This document shows, piece by piece, positions 12,904 through 13,413 of a DNA stretch of 13,413 nucleotides. Source of the stretch: Candidatus Falkowbacteria bacterium RIFCSPLOWO2_12_FULL_45_13 (lineage in GTDB: Bacteria > Patescibacteriota > Patescibacteriia > Patescibacteriales > GWC2-42-12); NCBI GenBank assembly GCA_001778055.1, contig MFFY01000049.1:1-13413 (forward strand). The letters run 5' to 3'. The notes beneath the pieces were generated by a model, which ran no database searches, was not told the origin of the DNA, and worked only from the letters and a program-made list of their open reading frames with translations. Both the position numbers and the translations under genes were made by a program. Position 1 is the stretch's first letter; each line of letters begins with the position of its first letter.

Positions 12904-13399
12904 ATATTATTCCTAATTTATTTTTAACTCTCTTTAATGTTTCTTCCGCCACCGGCCCGACCTTAGCCGCGCCCTGTTTTAAAATCTGCTTAACCGCCTC
13001 ATCGGTGAAACTGTTATATTTGGTCTGAAACACCCGCAAAAATTTCTTCACCTCTCGAGCTAAATCGTTTTTAAAATCTCCATAACCTTTCCCCCGATAA
13101 GCCGCTTCCAATTCTTTTAGGCTGACGCCGGCTAACAGCGAATAAATCGTCATTAAATTGGTGATCGCCGATTTTTTCTTCAAATCATATTTAATCTCCG
13201 CGCCGGAGTCGGTCACCGCGCGCTTGATTTTTTTCTCCGCCATCTCGGGCGCATCAGTTAAAGCGATATAATTGGCCGGCGAGCTGGCGCTCTTGCTCAT
13301 TTTTTTAGTAGGATCATCAAGCCCCATGATGCGCGCGCCCTGTTTTCGCACCGCTACCGCCGGCACTTTAAAAACTTGGCCATAGTCGTGATTAAAGCG
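12902..13399 (-). CDS. trpS: Tryptophanyl-tRNA synthetase, C-terminal part
   Basis: The 3' half of a class I aminoacyl-tRNA synthetase that charges tRNA-Trp; the rest lies beyond the right edge. The frame reads RFNHDYGQVFKVPA, then GARIMGLDDPTKKMSKS, the highly conserved TrpRS segment with the KMSKS ATP-binding loop, and a helical anticodon-binding tail ending NKLGII. Family matching continues upstream as T-L-A, but a TAG stop at 13400-13402 (minus strand) interrupts it: L-A-stop-R-F-N where other TrpRS have L-A-x-R-F-N. A GTG at 13364-13366 or later codons could start only a useless fragment. So this is either a sequencing error near a contig end, a nonsense mutation, or a broken copy. About 166 residues are readable of an expected roughly 330. 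Confidence 0.85.
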   Translation of the reverse strand, partial: RFNHDYGQVFKVPAVAVRKQGARIMGLDDPTKKMSKSASSPANYIALTDAPEMAEKKIKRAVTDSGAEIKYDLKKKSAITNLMTIYSLLAGVSLKELEAAYRGKGYGDFKNDLAREVKKFLRVFQTKYNSFTDEAVKQILKQGAAKVGPVAEETLKRVKNKLGII

Positions 13400-13413
13400 C
13401 TAGGCCAAGGTTC

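Overview
The window looks like a piece of chromosome from a small-genome bacterium. The most likely source is the Candidate Phyla Radiation (Patescibacteria, Parcubacteria-like), although nothing here proves the lineage. The reasons are Lys/Ile/Asn-rich proteins, an Elp3 of the radical SAM/GNAT type in a bacterium, isolated one-carbon genes without full pathways, mostly leaderless-looking starts, and a very high density of short interspersed repeats between and inside genes. All three stop codons end genes normally (TGA for folD; TAG for glyA and the HAD gene; TAA elsewhere), so the code appears standard and UGA is not recoded.

Layout: (1) 1-189: possible tail of a plus-strand gene, then an inverted 7-nt-period repeat. 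(2) recQ helicase, minus strand. (3) A plus-strand class 1 dihydroorotate-dehydrogenase-like gene with its own ribosome binding site and terminator. (4) A minus-strand run read elp3, HAD phosphatase, glyA, folD. glyA and folD form a one-carbon pair: SHMT loads the C1 unit on tetrahydrofolate and FolD interconverts it. (5) A plus-strand membrane protein with a bactofilin-like beta-helix, followed immediately by a small Cys/His protein, then a phosphomannomutase/phosphoglucomutase. (6) Minus strand: a Glu/Leu-type dehydrogenase, then the 3' half of trpS at the right edge. trpS is interrupted by an in-frame TAG close to the window end.

I see no defence system, CRISPR array, transposase, tRNA or rRNA. 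The most unusual content is the repeat landscape. At least six loci are built of 7-nucleotide units of different sequence, often as inverted arms around a short spacer. Three of them lie inside coding sequence (one in recQ, two in elp3) and are translated without breaking the frame. A 7-nt unit passes through all three reading frames in 21 nt, so a unit free of stop triplets is open in every frame of that strand. This could explain how genes tolerate them. Other palindromic repeats sit in nearly every intergenic gap. They resemble in behaviour the Rickettsia palindromic elements (in-frame insertions) and cyanobacterial STRR heptamers, but no relationship is claimed.
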